A stretch of 64,000 bases of DNA from Metaphire vulgaris (Eukaryota; Annelida; Clitellata; Crassiclitellata; Megascolecidae). Under the pieces are notes generated by a model. The model saw only the letters and a list, made by a program, of their open reading frames with translations. It did no database searches and was not told the origin of the DNA. Of the stretch, positions 48,097-59,168 are shown piece after piece (the stretch's first letter is position 1; every line of letters begins with the position of its first letter). The DNA is taken from the NCBI GenBank assembly GCA_018105865.1, contig CM030835.1, positions 8,281,916-8,345,915 of the forward strand. The letters are read 5' to 3'. The position numbers and the translations under genes are program-made.

Positions 48097-48537
48097 CAGG
48101 GCCGCCGAGAAAATTTGTGGGCCCTGTGCCAAAAAATAGCCACGGGACCCTGACCTGGCAAGTCTGTGAAAAACAAAACGTTGATGACTTTTTTTGCTTG
48201 TCGGTCTTTTTCAAGCCAGAATTTTCCGGATCCCAACCGTTACCCGTAACAAGCAAGTGTGAAAAAGTGTTTATGGCCTTTTTTTGCTTCTCGCTCCTTT
48301 TAAAAAGGAGATTACTTAATTACTTAGCATGAACTTAACATGATCAGCCCCGTCTCCCTGACATTACCCGGGCCTCTGTGCTCGTGACGAGAAGATGACC
48401 TTTTTTCCTCGTCAGTCTTTTTCAGGGTTCAGGCTATTGTTGATACAGTTAATACATCATCATCACCGGGCCCGAGCCCCCTGCAGGCCGCCGGGCCCCT
48501 GTGCAATTGCCCTCTGCTCCACCTATCGACGGTCCTG
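48097..48537. mobile_element. hAT-type element with three internal GATGACC motifs
   Basis: The ends are CAGGGCCGCCGA and the inverse of CAGGACCGTCGA. The flanking octamers catactta and catattta match at 7 of 8. Inside, the motif recurs three times (about 48184, 48269 and 48395), each followed by a pyrimidine-rich CTTTTTCA-like stretch, suggesting growth by internal tandem duplication. Confidence 0.82.
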
Positions 48538-49263
48538 CATATTTATTATGTAAGAACTAGTGAGCACTTTATTATTCCTTATGCACGTACAAACACCAGA
48601 TTATTTACTGTAAAATATTCTTTGGTCCACGTATATGGAATTCACTATCTACAATGCTTACTGACATATTACTGTAAACTTAAATGAATTTAAATATAAA
48701 TTAAAACAATATATCTTGGCAGAACAAAATGATTTGTGTAAGTAACCAATTACTTAAGAGAATAGAAATAAATAATTTACTCAAGTAAACTTACTGATCC
48801 ATCAATAATTAAATATACTTTTAAAAATACTGATATATTGACATTAAGACAGATATCTACACCTACTTACCTGCATTTAGGATACAGGTTTAAGGGAATC
48901 ATATCCTCTTTGGTATCTTAGTTTCCAACAAGTAATCTGTGAATTTACGATACTTTTAGAAATTACTGTATAACATTTACACTTTAAAATAATTTTGATT
49001 TGTTTGTTAAATCATCATCGTTATCATCATAAGAAACAGAGAAGCATAGGATATCGTCATATTCGTCGTAATTAATCATCACTCACCGGCATCGTCTTCA
49101 CCGGAGGTAGTGGCGGCTCAGGTAGGCACGGAGGGGAAAGGGGAGGAGGAAGAGAAGGTAGATGATGACGGGAGTTTCGCCTGGAAGCTGAAAGCAGCTG
49201 CGTTCGGGTATTTGATGGTTTTTGTTCCCGGTTCCGGTGGGTCGGAATAGTCTGTTCGATAGT

Positions 49264-49353
49264 CATCATCATCATCGTCGTCGTCGTCACCATCACCATC
49301 ACCACAATCGTCATCATCAATATTATCATCATCGTCATCATCATCATCATCAT
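49264..49353. repeat. (ATC)n microsatellite
   Basis: ATC with GTC and ACC variants. Confidence 0.94.
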
Positions 49354-49887
49354 CGGCAGCAGCAGCAAAAATAACAGCAAAGACTTAGGCCGATCCCTCA
49401 ATCCTTAATTGGACGAAAGTCAGTGTCATCGCAGGTGGAACTTTCTCTTTCTCAGCCAATTCAACGATGAACGCCAAAATTTTTTGTCATCTCTGCGTTT
49501 TCTCGAAATCAGACGATTTCCCCAAATTCTCCGATCTCTACGGCGCCGATTTACGCACGAATTAATTATTAAACAAAGACTGAAATAAACACTGATCGAT
49601 GGACTCAATATATATGTGCATGTCCGTGTGCGTGTGTGTGGGTTCGTGTGTTTGTCTGTGTTTGTGTGTGTGTGCATACGTGCGTTCTTCACCATTAGCG
49701 TTTAGAATTTCTGCATTATGTAAAATGTGCTGCACTTAAATCAATTGCGATTCGATTTAAGAACTGTTGCCGAACTGGTCATCGTTTAGTCCGGCTGAAG
49801 TGTAACATAGTGGCACTCATTTGGATCGTTGAACTACAGTGCCGTGAGATTGTGAAGGTTGCCTAACGAGCTAGATGAACCGACCTG

Positions 49888-50192
49888 TTTGGCGTCGTGG
49901 GATCGCCGGACCGGTTCTCGCCAGAACACCGAAGTTAAGCAACGTCGAGCGCGGTTAGTACTTGGATGGGTCACGGGTGACCATCGTGGTGCCGGCGGCC
50001 AACCAAGCCGTTCATCGCTTAGGCGTCGATAAGCTGCGATGGTAAAGCGCAGGTCTAGAGAAAGTAATGACAATCTACTCTAGATTAATGGCGTAAGCCA
50101 CCTGCGTCGCTGCTTGCCTGACACCGGAGATCAGCGCCGGAAACCCTACGCTCGTTCGACTACGGGGCTACCTTTACCTTCCTTTTTAAAAA
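49888..50192 (+). mobile_element. 5S-rRNA-derived SINE candidate
   Basis: Bases 49911-50000 are clearly related to animal 5S rRNA: ACCGGTTCTCG, then CACCGAAGTTAAGCAACGTC (internal box A region) and GGTTAGTACTTGGATGGGT (box C region) at 49953-49971. A five-base insertion TCACG after GATGGG and an altered 5' half show that it is not a working 5S gene. About 190 bases of non-5S sequence follow, with ACCTGCGTCGCTGC, ACACCGG...CGCCGG and a final GGGGCTACCTTTACC before a T/A-rich end. That layout fits a SINE3-type element. Target duplications were not identified, so an isolated 5S pseudogene is possible. Confidence 0.6.
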
Positions 50193-50413
50193 CTGTTCAT
50201 TATATTACATTACACCTTTCACGCGACCGCGGCGGCGTAGCGTCTAGAGCTCAAAGATTAAGCAGATGGCGTTGCATTGTGTGGCTTAGCGTCTGGAATG
50301 TCAATACAGATGGCGTTTAATTTATTGACGGTTTCTTGCAATTTTTTTCTGGTGATCAGATTTGTCTGAGTCTTAACAGGCATATGATATTGTGCTTAAT
50401 CTTGTCTGGCGGA

Positions 50414-50418
<5 letters not shown>

Positions 50419-50484
<66 letters not shown>

Positions 50485-50517
50485 CCGACCGACCGACAGA
50501 CAGACAGACAGACAGAC
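50419..50517. repeat. (GA)n-(CCGA)-(CAGA)n microsatellite
   Basis: About 31 GA units, then CCGA, then CAGA. Confidence 0.96.
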
Positions 50518-51034
50518 ATAGACAGATAAAGACAGTGACAGATACAGAGAGACAAAGAGCTCCTTGCAACAGGGACGATCTTAGACTATCATTTGATATT
50601 AATTACTGTCCGCGTGTGTCACTGCGTGACAAATTTTCAGCTGTTCTGAAGAATTCCGATCGAGAATTGTTTATTTTCAGACCTTGATTCAACCGAAAAC
50701 CAAAGAGGACTAATTCAACGTAGTCGATTTTCGATCTGAACTTGAAGAATATTAGAGGTTCCTATAAACGTGTATTGTAGGCCTATAGTATCTCGTGCAA
50801 TGTGCTGCATATGGAGGCCATTGCGATATCTAAGTAAGATAAAAGTCATGACCACATTTATTCATGGATATGTTGAAGACCGTTCTCTCGGATCGAAATG
50901 AAAAAACATTTTGTGCCGCGCATAGTTTCAACAATTCATCGCGTCCCTCCTCCCGCTCCCAGAAGATCAATTTCTTTTGTGCCGTTCTCTTGTAGGCTCG
51001 CTGGGATGAGCAGGTGAGCAAGGAAGCGTTACTC

Positions 51035-51063
51035 CCCCACCCCCACCCCCACCCCCACCCCCA
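51035..51063. repeat. (CCCCCA)n run
   Basis: About five CCCCCA units. Confidence 0.93.
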
Positions 51064-51353
51064 CTGCGTTTTATCCGCTGCAACGCTCAGTAGCGTTGTT
51101 GGTGATATTGAGCGGCATCAAGATCGCGTCGCCATTGTACACAGGATGTTTGGTTCGTTCATATATTTAGACGCGACTGATTAGGTTCACGTCTCAGGCA
51201 AGAAGAAGTTGTGCAAAGAAGTGTCTGAGACGATTTCGAGCGGATGCTTTTTAACGCGCAATTTAGAATTCATTCCGATATATACGATGGCAACTTCTAC
51301 CGTCATCTATGGCAGAAATCTTACATTTTATTATAGCGCTCTTATTTTCCTTA

Positions 51354-51773
51354 GGGCTGTCCATTAATTACGTCTACTAAATAGGGGAAGGGGTTTGAAA
51401 AAGTTTGACAGTTGTTGACAGGGGGAGGGGGTCAAGAGAAGTTGACGTCAACAATTTCATTTTTTTACAAATGATAAAAAATAGGAAATTTCATGGAATA
51501 CTATTTATTACAATGTACAGTAAAAATAGCCTGACAAGCAAAAACAAGGTCATCACCACCGCATCATGACACATAATGAACAAAAGAAAGGGAAATGGTC
51601 ATCGCCGCAAAAATAACCTTCTAAACTTTATGGGAGACCGTCACTGATCTTAGTTGGGAAGTCAAAAGTTTTTGATATAATTATAGAGGGTCACTGAAAG
51701 TTGAAAGTTGTTGACAAAAGGAGAGGGTTCAAAAATTTCCCAAAAATTGTTGACATAATTAATGGACATCCCC
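51354..51773. mobile_element. Harbinger-like MITE, copy 2 (inverted)
   Basis: The ends are GGGCTGTCCATTAATTACG and the inverse of GGGGATGTCCATTAATTATG. TTA flanks both sides (51351-51353 and 51774-51776). It is the same family as 30864-31260, in the opposite orientation. Confidence 0.85.
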
Positions 51774-51800
51774 TTAACGCGTGCATCAATTTCAGGCAGC

Positions 51801-51803
<3 letters not shown>

Positions 51804-51858
<55 letters not shown>
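51804..51858. repeat. (GA)n microsatellite
   Basis: About 27 uninterrupted GA units. Confidence 0.97.
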
Positions 51859-51860
<2 letters not shown>

Positions 51861-52885
51861 CAGAGACACTCACAACTGAGATTAGAAGTTCGATTTTACT
51901 CTTGCAATTGCCTTCAAAGCCTGACATCGTCTTGGCCTCACGTTCTCACAAGAAGGAATCTTTACTGTTGCTGGTCAGAGTCGTCCCATCGCCAAAAACA
52001 GTCGCCCGAATTGGTCCGGAATTTGGTGGTGAAGATGATCCATGCTGCGCCGTAACTGTCTTCGCTTTAGACAGTCTGTCTGATCTGTTCCTTTGAACTA
52101 TTTCTTGGTCAATGGATAAACAGCAAACATATTATCGCACTTTGGAGTCACATCAAAGCAAGAAATGGACGTTAGCTAATAGACGCCGGGTCGTCCACAG
52201 AATTCATCTGGAATTCCTGGCGTCTATGGCTAATGGCGCCTTTTGGGGTGGCAGGAAAAAACGTTAATTCACTTGTTTCTGGCGATGATTTCTCTGTTAA
52301 TTTGCGTCTCTTTGCTTCTGTGAAATTCTGATTCCTAAATGGAAGATTTCGTCACTTTTGGGGTTTTAATGTTTATCTTTTATTTTATGTTTTTTTTTCG
52401 TTTGATGTCCGGCTAATCGGCCGTCAAAATGTCGACTTTCGAGGCTCTTCCTTTGCATCGTCATTCAATTAATTGAATCACTGAAGCCTCTTTCATTAAA
52501 TTGAAATTCTGGGATATGCAAGTCACGAACACAACACTCCAATCTGACTAACATCCTGTTCGACGGTCGACCCATGACCTGCGATTATATTATATTTATA
52601 CGACCATATTGTCGTCCATTTTTATTATAACGCTCTTATGAATAAATAAAAAAGCAAATGGCAATGTTTAGAGTGGTTCAGTTGGGTCTGCCCTACGCGA
52701 GAGCCACTATGTTTCTTGGATGCTCAATATGTAGTGTAATGTAATGCACTGTAACGAGGCATTTATGTAGCGCCTCTTCAGAAGAAGCACTCAAAAGCTC
52801 TCCAGTGAAACAGCTAACTCTCAGGACAACTCATTGACATAAAACGCACATTGTCTTTTCGCTCATAAGTAAAGACGCGTGCACA

Positions 52886-53051
52886 GTGGCGTAAACCTGG
52901 CGTCAACATTGGGGGGAGGTAGAATCGTCCACAAAGTCAGGTCAGACCCCCTTTTCATCTCCCAAAATCCCAAAAAGTCTTGACGAGCAAAAAACGTCAT
53001 CTTTATATTTTTATATTTTTATTTTTCCGTGTTTTACTCTGACGAGCAAAA
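52886..53051. mobile_element. fragment of a CAGTGGCG-type element
   Basis: The left end is CAGTGGCGTAAACCTGG. Inside are two TGACGAGCAAAAA motifs (52980 and 53040). No right end was found. Confidence 0.5.
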
Positions 53052-53159
53052 ATACTTATTTACTTGCTTGATTACTTAGTTGGATATTGAAATAACAGTT
53101 TGCTAGAAAAAGAAAGCTAATTTTCTTCATTGTACGGTGTAAGTTCATAATATACTCCG

Positions 53160-53290
53160 CAATCTTCGCAGACATTATTATTTTAATCTTCGCCGATGAA
53201 ACCACTTTTGCTGCAAAAAAAAAACTCAACGACAAAATGAAGGTCCAGCAATAAGAACGCAGATTAAACCAGCTCAACCTATTCATTCAT
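53160..53290 (+). mobile_element. LINE-type reverse-transcriptase fragment, copy 1
   Basis: The + strand reads IFADETTFAA, then KLNDKMKVQQ, a stop, and RLNQLNLF. This looks like the degenerate catalytic FADD box of a non-LTR reverse transcriptase and the helix after it. About 100 bases are near-identical to 54525-54640. It is short and broken by a stop. Confidence 0.5.
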
Positions 53291-53501
53291 AATGCAACAC
53301 CGTTATCTCACTGAAAGCAATCCCGACTCATTAGTAATCAAAGTTTCCCGAATAGATTATATCAATTTATCAAATCGAAATTCTCAAAATCTCAAACACA
53401 CCTGTGCATTTACGTAATCATATAATGAATTCCCATGTTGTATTATAATTACTTGGTGCGTGATTTAAAGTGGCTTAGGAAGCATTACTGCCTGTGTTAC
53501 G

Positions 53502-53582
53502 TGGCGCTAACGGGGCTTGAGCCCGCTCCGTCAGCCTACCGCTGCAGCGCGTAACCCACTCTGCCAGCTTCCGCTTCCCGCG
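53502..53582 (-). mobile_element. tRNA-like promoter unit, probable SINE head or tRNA pseudogene
   Basis: On the minus strand an A-box-like TGGCAGAGTGG and a B-box-like GGCTCAAGCCC start 44 bases apart, the spacing in a tRNA. The arms do not fold into a complete cloverleaf, so this is not a functional tRNA. The body of a SINE would extend toward lower coordinates but has no recognisable end. Confidence 0.5.
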
Positions 53583-53899
53583 AATCTATACGCGAATATG
53601 ATTATATTTAGAAACGGTGGTGATGCGGGAGTTTATATTGCGCTCGTAAACTACAGAACGGAAAAGTATAAGAATCAAATGGATTGCTGTAGGGCTATGG
53701 TCGCATCGGAATTAGAAATATACATTACATTTTCTCCGAAGAGGTCTGACCGCATTCAGAAAAGCTTATTAATTTTTGTATCAATATAGGAAATATAATA
53801 GTCATTCTGTCGAAATTGTATAACTGCTATAATGGAAGACTCGTAGAAATAAGCATCGGCGCAAAACCTTGGTGAATGGCTTTTTCTTGGCGAGACGTT

Positions 53900-53924
53900 C
53901 CAATATATATATATATATATATAT
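53900..53924. repeat. (TA)n microsatellite
   Basis: About 12 TA units. Confidence 0.93.
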
Positions 53925-54499
53925 ACCTGTAATTATTTAATATAACACGCTGGAGATCGATTTGACATGAAGTGGGGATGACATCAAACTTCAAGACGAT
54001 AAGACTCGGCTGCATGCTCGTTCCGAAGTCTGTCACGAGAGGCGCCTCACGTAGTCGTCGTCTGCTTCTGACGCAGTCGGACAGCGGAGCTCTACGCGCC
54101 GATGAAGTCTCTCCGCCAATTATTAGTGTGCACAATAACGCGTCTTCGGATGAAAACTCCGAATTTCTCACTCGATCCCTTTTTCGAACTATCTGTCTGA
54201 GTCTCGGGCGTGTGGGCGGATCACTGGGGGCATGGGGGTAGGGGTGGCGACGCACCTGCTCCAATCGAACTGACAGCATAAAATCTGAGAGACGCTTCTT
54301 CGACCGCTTGCTCCCCACAGACCCGATTCCCACGTAAGGTTAACGAAAAGGTCGGATCTAAAGAGTCATACAAGAGGCTCTTGCAAGACTACAGTATGTG
54401 CGCCTGTGTGAGTATCGTCCCCTTCGAGTCCTGTCCAGTCTACCAAAATAAAACCTCGCCTTTGTCCATTTCAGCGAGTACTCTCTACATCCCAATATT

Positions 54500-54642
54500 A
54501 TTCTTGACAATAGCGTGGATTTATAGCCTATTTTAATCTTCGCCGATGAAACCACTTTTGCTGCATATAAAAAAAAACTCAACGACAAAATGAAGGTCCA
54601 GCAATAAGAACGCAGATTAAACCAGCTCAACCTATTCATCTA
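54500..54642 (+). mobile_element. LINE-type reverse-transcriptase fragment, copy 2
   Basis: The frame has the same IFADETTFAAYKKKLNDKM segment and the same stop after VQQ as copy 1, with a four-base indel near the A run. Both copies lie in the same orientation about 1.35 kb apart. Sharing the stop suggests the two derive from one dead source or a local duplication. Confidence 0.5.
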
Positions 54643-55413
54643 TTCAACCATAGGCGTATATGTCTATTAGACTCTAGCTCCCTCGCACATTTTGAGAGGC
54701 TAGGTTAGGGAATGGGAAAGTATAGGAGTTGACCTCCCCCGTCCCCGCTTTTTCGTCCAAGTTTACTGTTTGCGCCTTTGATTGGGACTGGTGCCCAATG
54801 GCTTGAGTTGATGCATACGAGACATGTCGGGGTAGGGTCGCGTACACACGCATTCTGGCCTAGACTATAGATGTGAGATTCGTGCAAAATCTATGAGAAA
54901 ATCTTATTGTGACCATGAGGGTCCAACCAGGGGGTATGGTGATAGTCTTGACGAAGTTGTCATCTTAAATGATGACCTTTTTGCTCATGCCTTTTGCCAA
55001 TAACAATAAAAAGCAACCATACATGAACCTGCTCGATATTGCGACCCACAGGTTGAGAATGTTGGCGACTGATAGGGGAAGTTGCTCATATAGTGTGCAA
55101 GATTGCCCCAAAGCTCCAGACATGAACCCCAGACCCTTGTCAGATCAGACCAAATTTGCCTGTATAAGGGCTGTCCAAGAATGAATTAATGGATGAATGC
55201 CCGAAATAAGCGAGTGGTACCGACGCTTACCCCAGACCCTCTGCAACCACTGTAATTAATGGGCCCAAACTATGACTATTTTCTACCGCTGGATATGGGC
55301 CTCGGTCGTTTCTTTGACTCAAGGCCGCGTGAGAACTAAATCTGAGCAAATTCAATTTTTACAGATTAATTGGGTCAAAGAATTAATTCCTTTCTTCGTT
55401 TGTTTCATTTCAG

Positions 55414-55544
55414 TTCCTACAGAAGCCCCTCAGCATTTTCGTCTCGATCCGAATAAAGAAGTGAGCGATAAAACAGCAGATTTTATCTGGACGCCGGTCA
55501 GCACTGGACCTTGGATCATCAAAGGCTTCTTCAGAGGATACAAG
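55414..55544 (+). CDS. L1CAM/neuroglian-family protein, first half of FN3-3
   Basis: This exon (131 nt, phase 1 to 0) follows a strong acceptor (tttcatttcag). It encodes PTEAPQHFRLDPNKEV, DKTADFIWTPVSTGPW and IKGFFRGYK. The W-TPVS...G.F.GYK pattern is that of the third FN3 domain in neuroglian. The donor is unusual, AAG|GTCGGA, with C at +3, but joining it to 56740 gives GYK-IQFWKRDD, the exact family continuation. Codons are more AT-rich at third positions than in the exons at 40 and 43 kb. Confidence 0.9.
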
Positions 55545-56739
55545 GTCGGATTCTTATCTGAGATAACGGACTCTCGGTTATACAGCGTAGACGGTATACT
55601 CGGTTATAACGTAGACCTACCGCAATGTACAGTTCTGTATGACGCTCTATACCGTATTGAATGGTATTGAATATAGCGTACCTCGGATGTTACGTGCTAA
55701 ATTTTACAGACCCGTTATTTAGCTCTCTATGCCGTATACGCAGGACTCGAGACTTTCACCATTAATTTTTTAATCCTTTCCTTTTTATTCTTTTCGTTGA
55801 TTCGACAAATTCGCAACGAAAATCAAAAGATTTCTTGCCATTCTAAACATTAAGTTCGAATGATAGGCAGTTTTAATACGACCCGATGAGTGTAAGCATA
55901 TGCGAGCGGGCGTTTTGTCTTTTCGTTACCTGAATGAACATAATTCTCTGGCATACTTACTGCCAAGAATATAGCTACGTAGTTACGTAGTTTACGTAGT
56001 TACATAGAAACTGTTGGATAAGTTGTATATAAATACTGCAGATATGGAAAGTGATTGGCTTTCTGACTCTCATTGTTGCGATGGCCACCAACGACATAAT
56101 TATTAAGATTAAGACAACCAATCAGTCAATTAAAACTAAACAGACTGTCAACTTCCATTATTTACGATTCACGCATTACTGCTTAGTTTACATAATCCAT
56201 TTTCCCTTTTCTTTAGCGTTAAAGTTTTTAATTCTCTTACGGTCGGCGTACATTAAGTACCATTATATATGTATGTATGTATATATATACAGTATATATA
56301 TATATATATATATTCCCAAAGTCTGTCTGTCCGTGTTTGTATAACCGCGTTCTCATTGGAGGAAGCGATGCTACAAGTTGCTATAGGCAACGTCAATTTC
56401 ATAATGGGCGGAGCTTACGGATCATCAACATCATCATCACTATCATCAGCGCTACGTTATTTTAATTACTGCTTCGCTGAACGTAGCTCTGTATACTGTA
56501 CCTTATAGCTGTTTATGGGCCTATAATTTTCTAACTTTGTGAGCATGTATATCCCATCCTATTCCCAACCCCTACTCCACCGCTCTTCTCACTCCTCCTT
56601 CTTCCCTTCCCTTTGCCTGTCCATTCTTCTCTCATTGCTATGAAATGTAACAGGGCGTTCATGGCCGTTGAAACCTTAATAATTGATGCGTGTTGCATCT
56701 ATGTTACGACGCTGACCGCCAAAGTATTCTATATGGTAG
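55545..56739 (+). other. intron of the L1CAM/neuroglian gene (1.2 kb)
   Basis: Phase 0. It is AT-rich and holds a short TA run at 56280-56312, nothing else recognised. The acceptor TATGGTAG has a weak pyrimidine tract. Confidence 0.85.
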
Positions 56740-56974
56740 ATTCAGTTTTGGAAGAGAGACGACACCTCGACGATACGCGAACACAGCATCATCTATCGCG
56801 AACCTGGTCCGTGTTGGCTGGCTCCAGGCAATGTCCGGCAGAGGCGCGAGGCCAGTCTGGGCCACATATACAACCTCTGGCCGTTCACCAACATCACCGC
56901 GCAGATACGTGTCCTGAACGCCAAATACGAAGGTCCACCAAGCCATCCAGTAACGTTCGCCACCAGAGAAGGAG
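56740..56974 (+). CDS. L1CAM/neuroglian-family protein, second half of FN3-3
   Basis: This exon (235 nt, phase 0 to 1) encodes IQFWKRDDTSTIREH, a variable loop, then GHIYNLWPFTNITAQIRVLN and AKYEGPPSHPVTFATREG. The LWPFTNI..QIRVLN.KYEGPPS pattern is the family's FN3-3 end, where the domain usually ends in a TPEG- or T.EG-type linker. One N-glycosylation site is present (NIT). An AG five bases downstream would break the frame, so TAG|ATTCAG was chosen. The donor is strong (G|GTAAGC), and the junction gives REG-V-PGPV. Confidence 0.92.
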
Positions 56975-57824
56975 GTAAGCAGAACCAGACCGCATCCAAG
57001 CGGACTCTCGTGATAGTATATCAATAAGTGATAGTATACCAACCGGTTTATATATACCATAGGCCTATATTATATACGTCGTAACGTAGATAGTAGGCCT
57101 ATATCAACCGGTTGTATAAATAATTTGTCACGTTTTAAAAAAACTTGAATGTCGTCAGTTTGCCCGACTTTCGACAAGCGATGCCACGATGTCCATTTGT
57201 GACATCGTGATAGCTGTTTGCACGACGAGGAAGGGAAATTTAGGGGGAAAAGACGAATGAGTGTAGGCCTACAGGTTGAATATGCCAAGTTAGCAAACAG
57301 TTCACTTTGTCAATGTCGACCATTATAGCACGTCATCAATAATAGTCTCCGTGGCTGCCTTGTTTGAGCCTAATGAGACATTATGGATGTCCATTGTTAT
57401 ACTACTACAGTCGCAGGGAATATTTTGAACCGAAAACCGCTAACTCGGTTATGGATGAGCGAGTGCGATAAGCGCAATTATGACATTTAAAACCGCAGAC
57501 GTGTTCGTTTGCAATTTTCGCCTGTGCATGCGATCCATCAATTGCGTCCGCTTACGAGGAGTGAATGTTAAAAGTGCACGGACCACCTGGACAGCGAGTC
57601 CTTGCTAGCCCCCTCCCCACCCCGACCGAAAGGTCACCAAATCGATCAGAAATAAACTCGTTCAAGCCATTTGCGTGATTGAAATTGTGCATGGCAGGAT
57701 AACGGCAGCGCCAGTATATACATGTATTGTATAACTCCGTTCGCAGCTGGTCGCGTTGCTCAAACCGGCGGTTGAATACGGATCCGATGCCGGGTTCAGA
57801 GGGGCTGCAGGGTTGAGTAGAGAA

Positions 57825-57868
57825 GAGGAGGAGGAGGAGAAGGAGGAGGAGGAGGAGGAGGAAGGAGG
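57825..57868. repeat. (GAG)n tract
   Basis: GAG/AGG units; a GGC run follows at 58008-58034. Confidence 0.93.
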
Positions 57869-58594
57869 AAATCGCGGGTAATCGCTCGGATTCGGCCAAA
57901 TCTCCAAAGGCAGGTTATTCAGTCGACACAGAATCATCGACCAAAACCACATCAAACGCTCGCTCGCTCGCCCCGCGTGCGTCCCAGAAACGGCGCCGTC
58001 TCGTAAGGCGGCGGCGGCGGCGGCGGCGGCGGCGAGCGGCGGACGGTCTGTAAAAATCGGCGTCTGGCGTCTGCTCGCCAGATAAGACCGCGGACATAAT
58101 GGGAATTATGATCGCCGTGATTTATAATTCGGTCGTTGGCAATCGGGGCGATGCTCGTATTGCGCGGCCCCGAGGGCTTCCGGTTTCCAAGGAACGCTGA
58201 TAGATACAATTACCAGGACTTTATTTGATTACCTTCTAAGCCCCGCGCCGCGCGCGCATGAATGATTCAACTTATGAGAAATCTCCGAATAACTTACTTA
58301 AGGCCGTGACGCAGCTGATGAAGATGGCAATTCTAATTATGAAAGGTGGTCGGTTAGCAGCTGTTGAGATTGTTAGCTAGAGGGGCTAACTAACCACCAC
58401 GCTTGTGCTATTTTTCGCTGTTGAATTTTTGACCCCTATTTTATAATAAGGGAATTCTACCCTCGCAAAATAGCGGGCAAATAGTTTCGCAGCTCGTGTT
58501 CTGCGGTGGTTTGTTTACGCGTTATGCTAAATATCAACAATACATGATGCAAGCTTATTTACATGATGATACTACAGTGTACATTGATAATACA

Positions 58595-58595
58595 T

Positions 58596-58642
<47 letters not shown>

Positions 58643-58661
58643 ATGATGATGATGGTGGTGG

Positions 58662-58692
<31 letters not shown>

Positions 58693-58718
58693 GATGATGA
58701 TGGTGGTGGTGATGACGA

Positions 58719-58780
<62 letters not shown>

Positions 58781-58817
58781 ATGATGATGGTGGTGATGAT
58801 GATGATGATGATGATGC
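58595..58817. repeat. (GAT)n/(GGT)n compound microsatellite
   Basis: Alternating blocks of GAT and GGT, like the tract at 37926. The poly-His and poly-Met frames are artefacts. Confidence 0.97.
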
Positions 58818-59120
58818 ATTGTATTCGTACCAGCGGTCGGACGTTGTTATAGTTATGGCGTTTTGTCGGCGTTCTGCCATGCAGCTCTGTCTGGTTCGGT
58901 ATTTTGTCGAAGTCATCGTGAATGCCGGGAAATCGAATTATGAGACCATCAAATCGAATTCTATGGGGTTAATTGCGTTTTATCTTTGTAAATTTAATGC
59001 CGACGATAATTCTGTTAGCGACGCACAATGCTAACGCAGTCAAACTCAATAACTGTGTTCGACTGCATTGTGACAACCGGTATCTTGAGAGAATTGAAGC
59101 GCAGAGAATGTGACGACTTC

Positions 59121-59168
59121 TCTCTCTCTCTCTCTCTTTCTCTCACTCCCCCTCCCTCTCTCTCTCCC
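59121..59168. repeat. (TC)n tract
   Basis: TC runs with CCC interruptions. Confidence 0.92.

Larger units (their letters stand above)
43572..55413 (+). other. intron of the L1CAM/neuroglian gene (11.8 kb)
   Basis: This phase-1 intron contains hAT-type and Harbinger-like elements, a 5S-derived SINE candidate, a tRNA-like SINE head, two LINE fragments and many microsatellites. A GC-rich patch lies at 46200-46580. Unlabelled parts such as 44980-45350, 47050-47650, 48540-49020, 50580-51030, 51860-52880, 53300-53500, 53590-53890 and 54660-55410 show no exon or transposon end that I could support. Confidence 0.85.

Noticed and set aside
49888..50000. Functional 5S rRNA gene
   Set aside because: The 5' half does not pair with the 3' end and box C has a five-base insertion.
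53502..53582. Functional tRNA gene
   Set aside because: A- and B-box spacing is right but acceptor and anticodon arms do not form.
58496..58916. Frames of poly-Met/Val, poly-His and poly-Ser/Pro
   Set aside because: All three arise from the GAT/GGT microsatellite read in different frames; the same applies at 3394-3847, 18290-18634, 19323-19638, 37855-38288 and 60227-60904.
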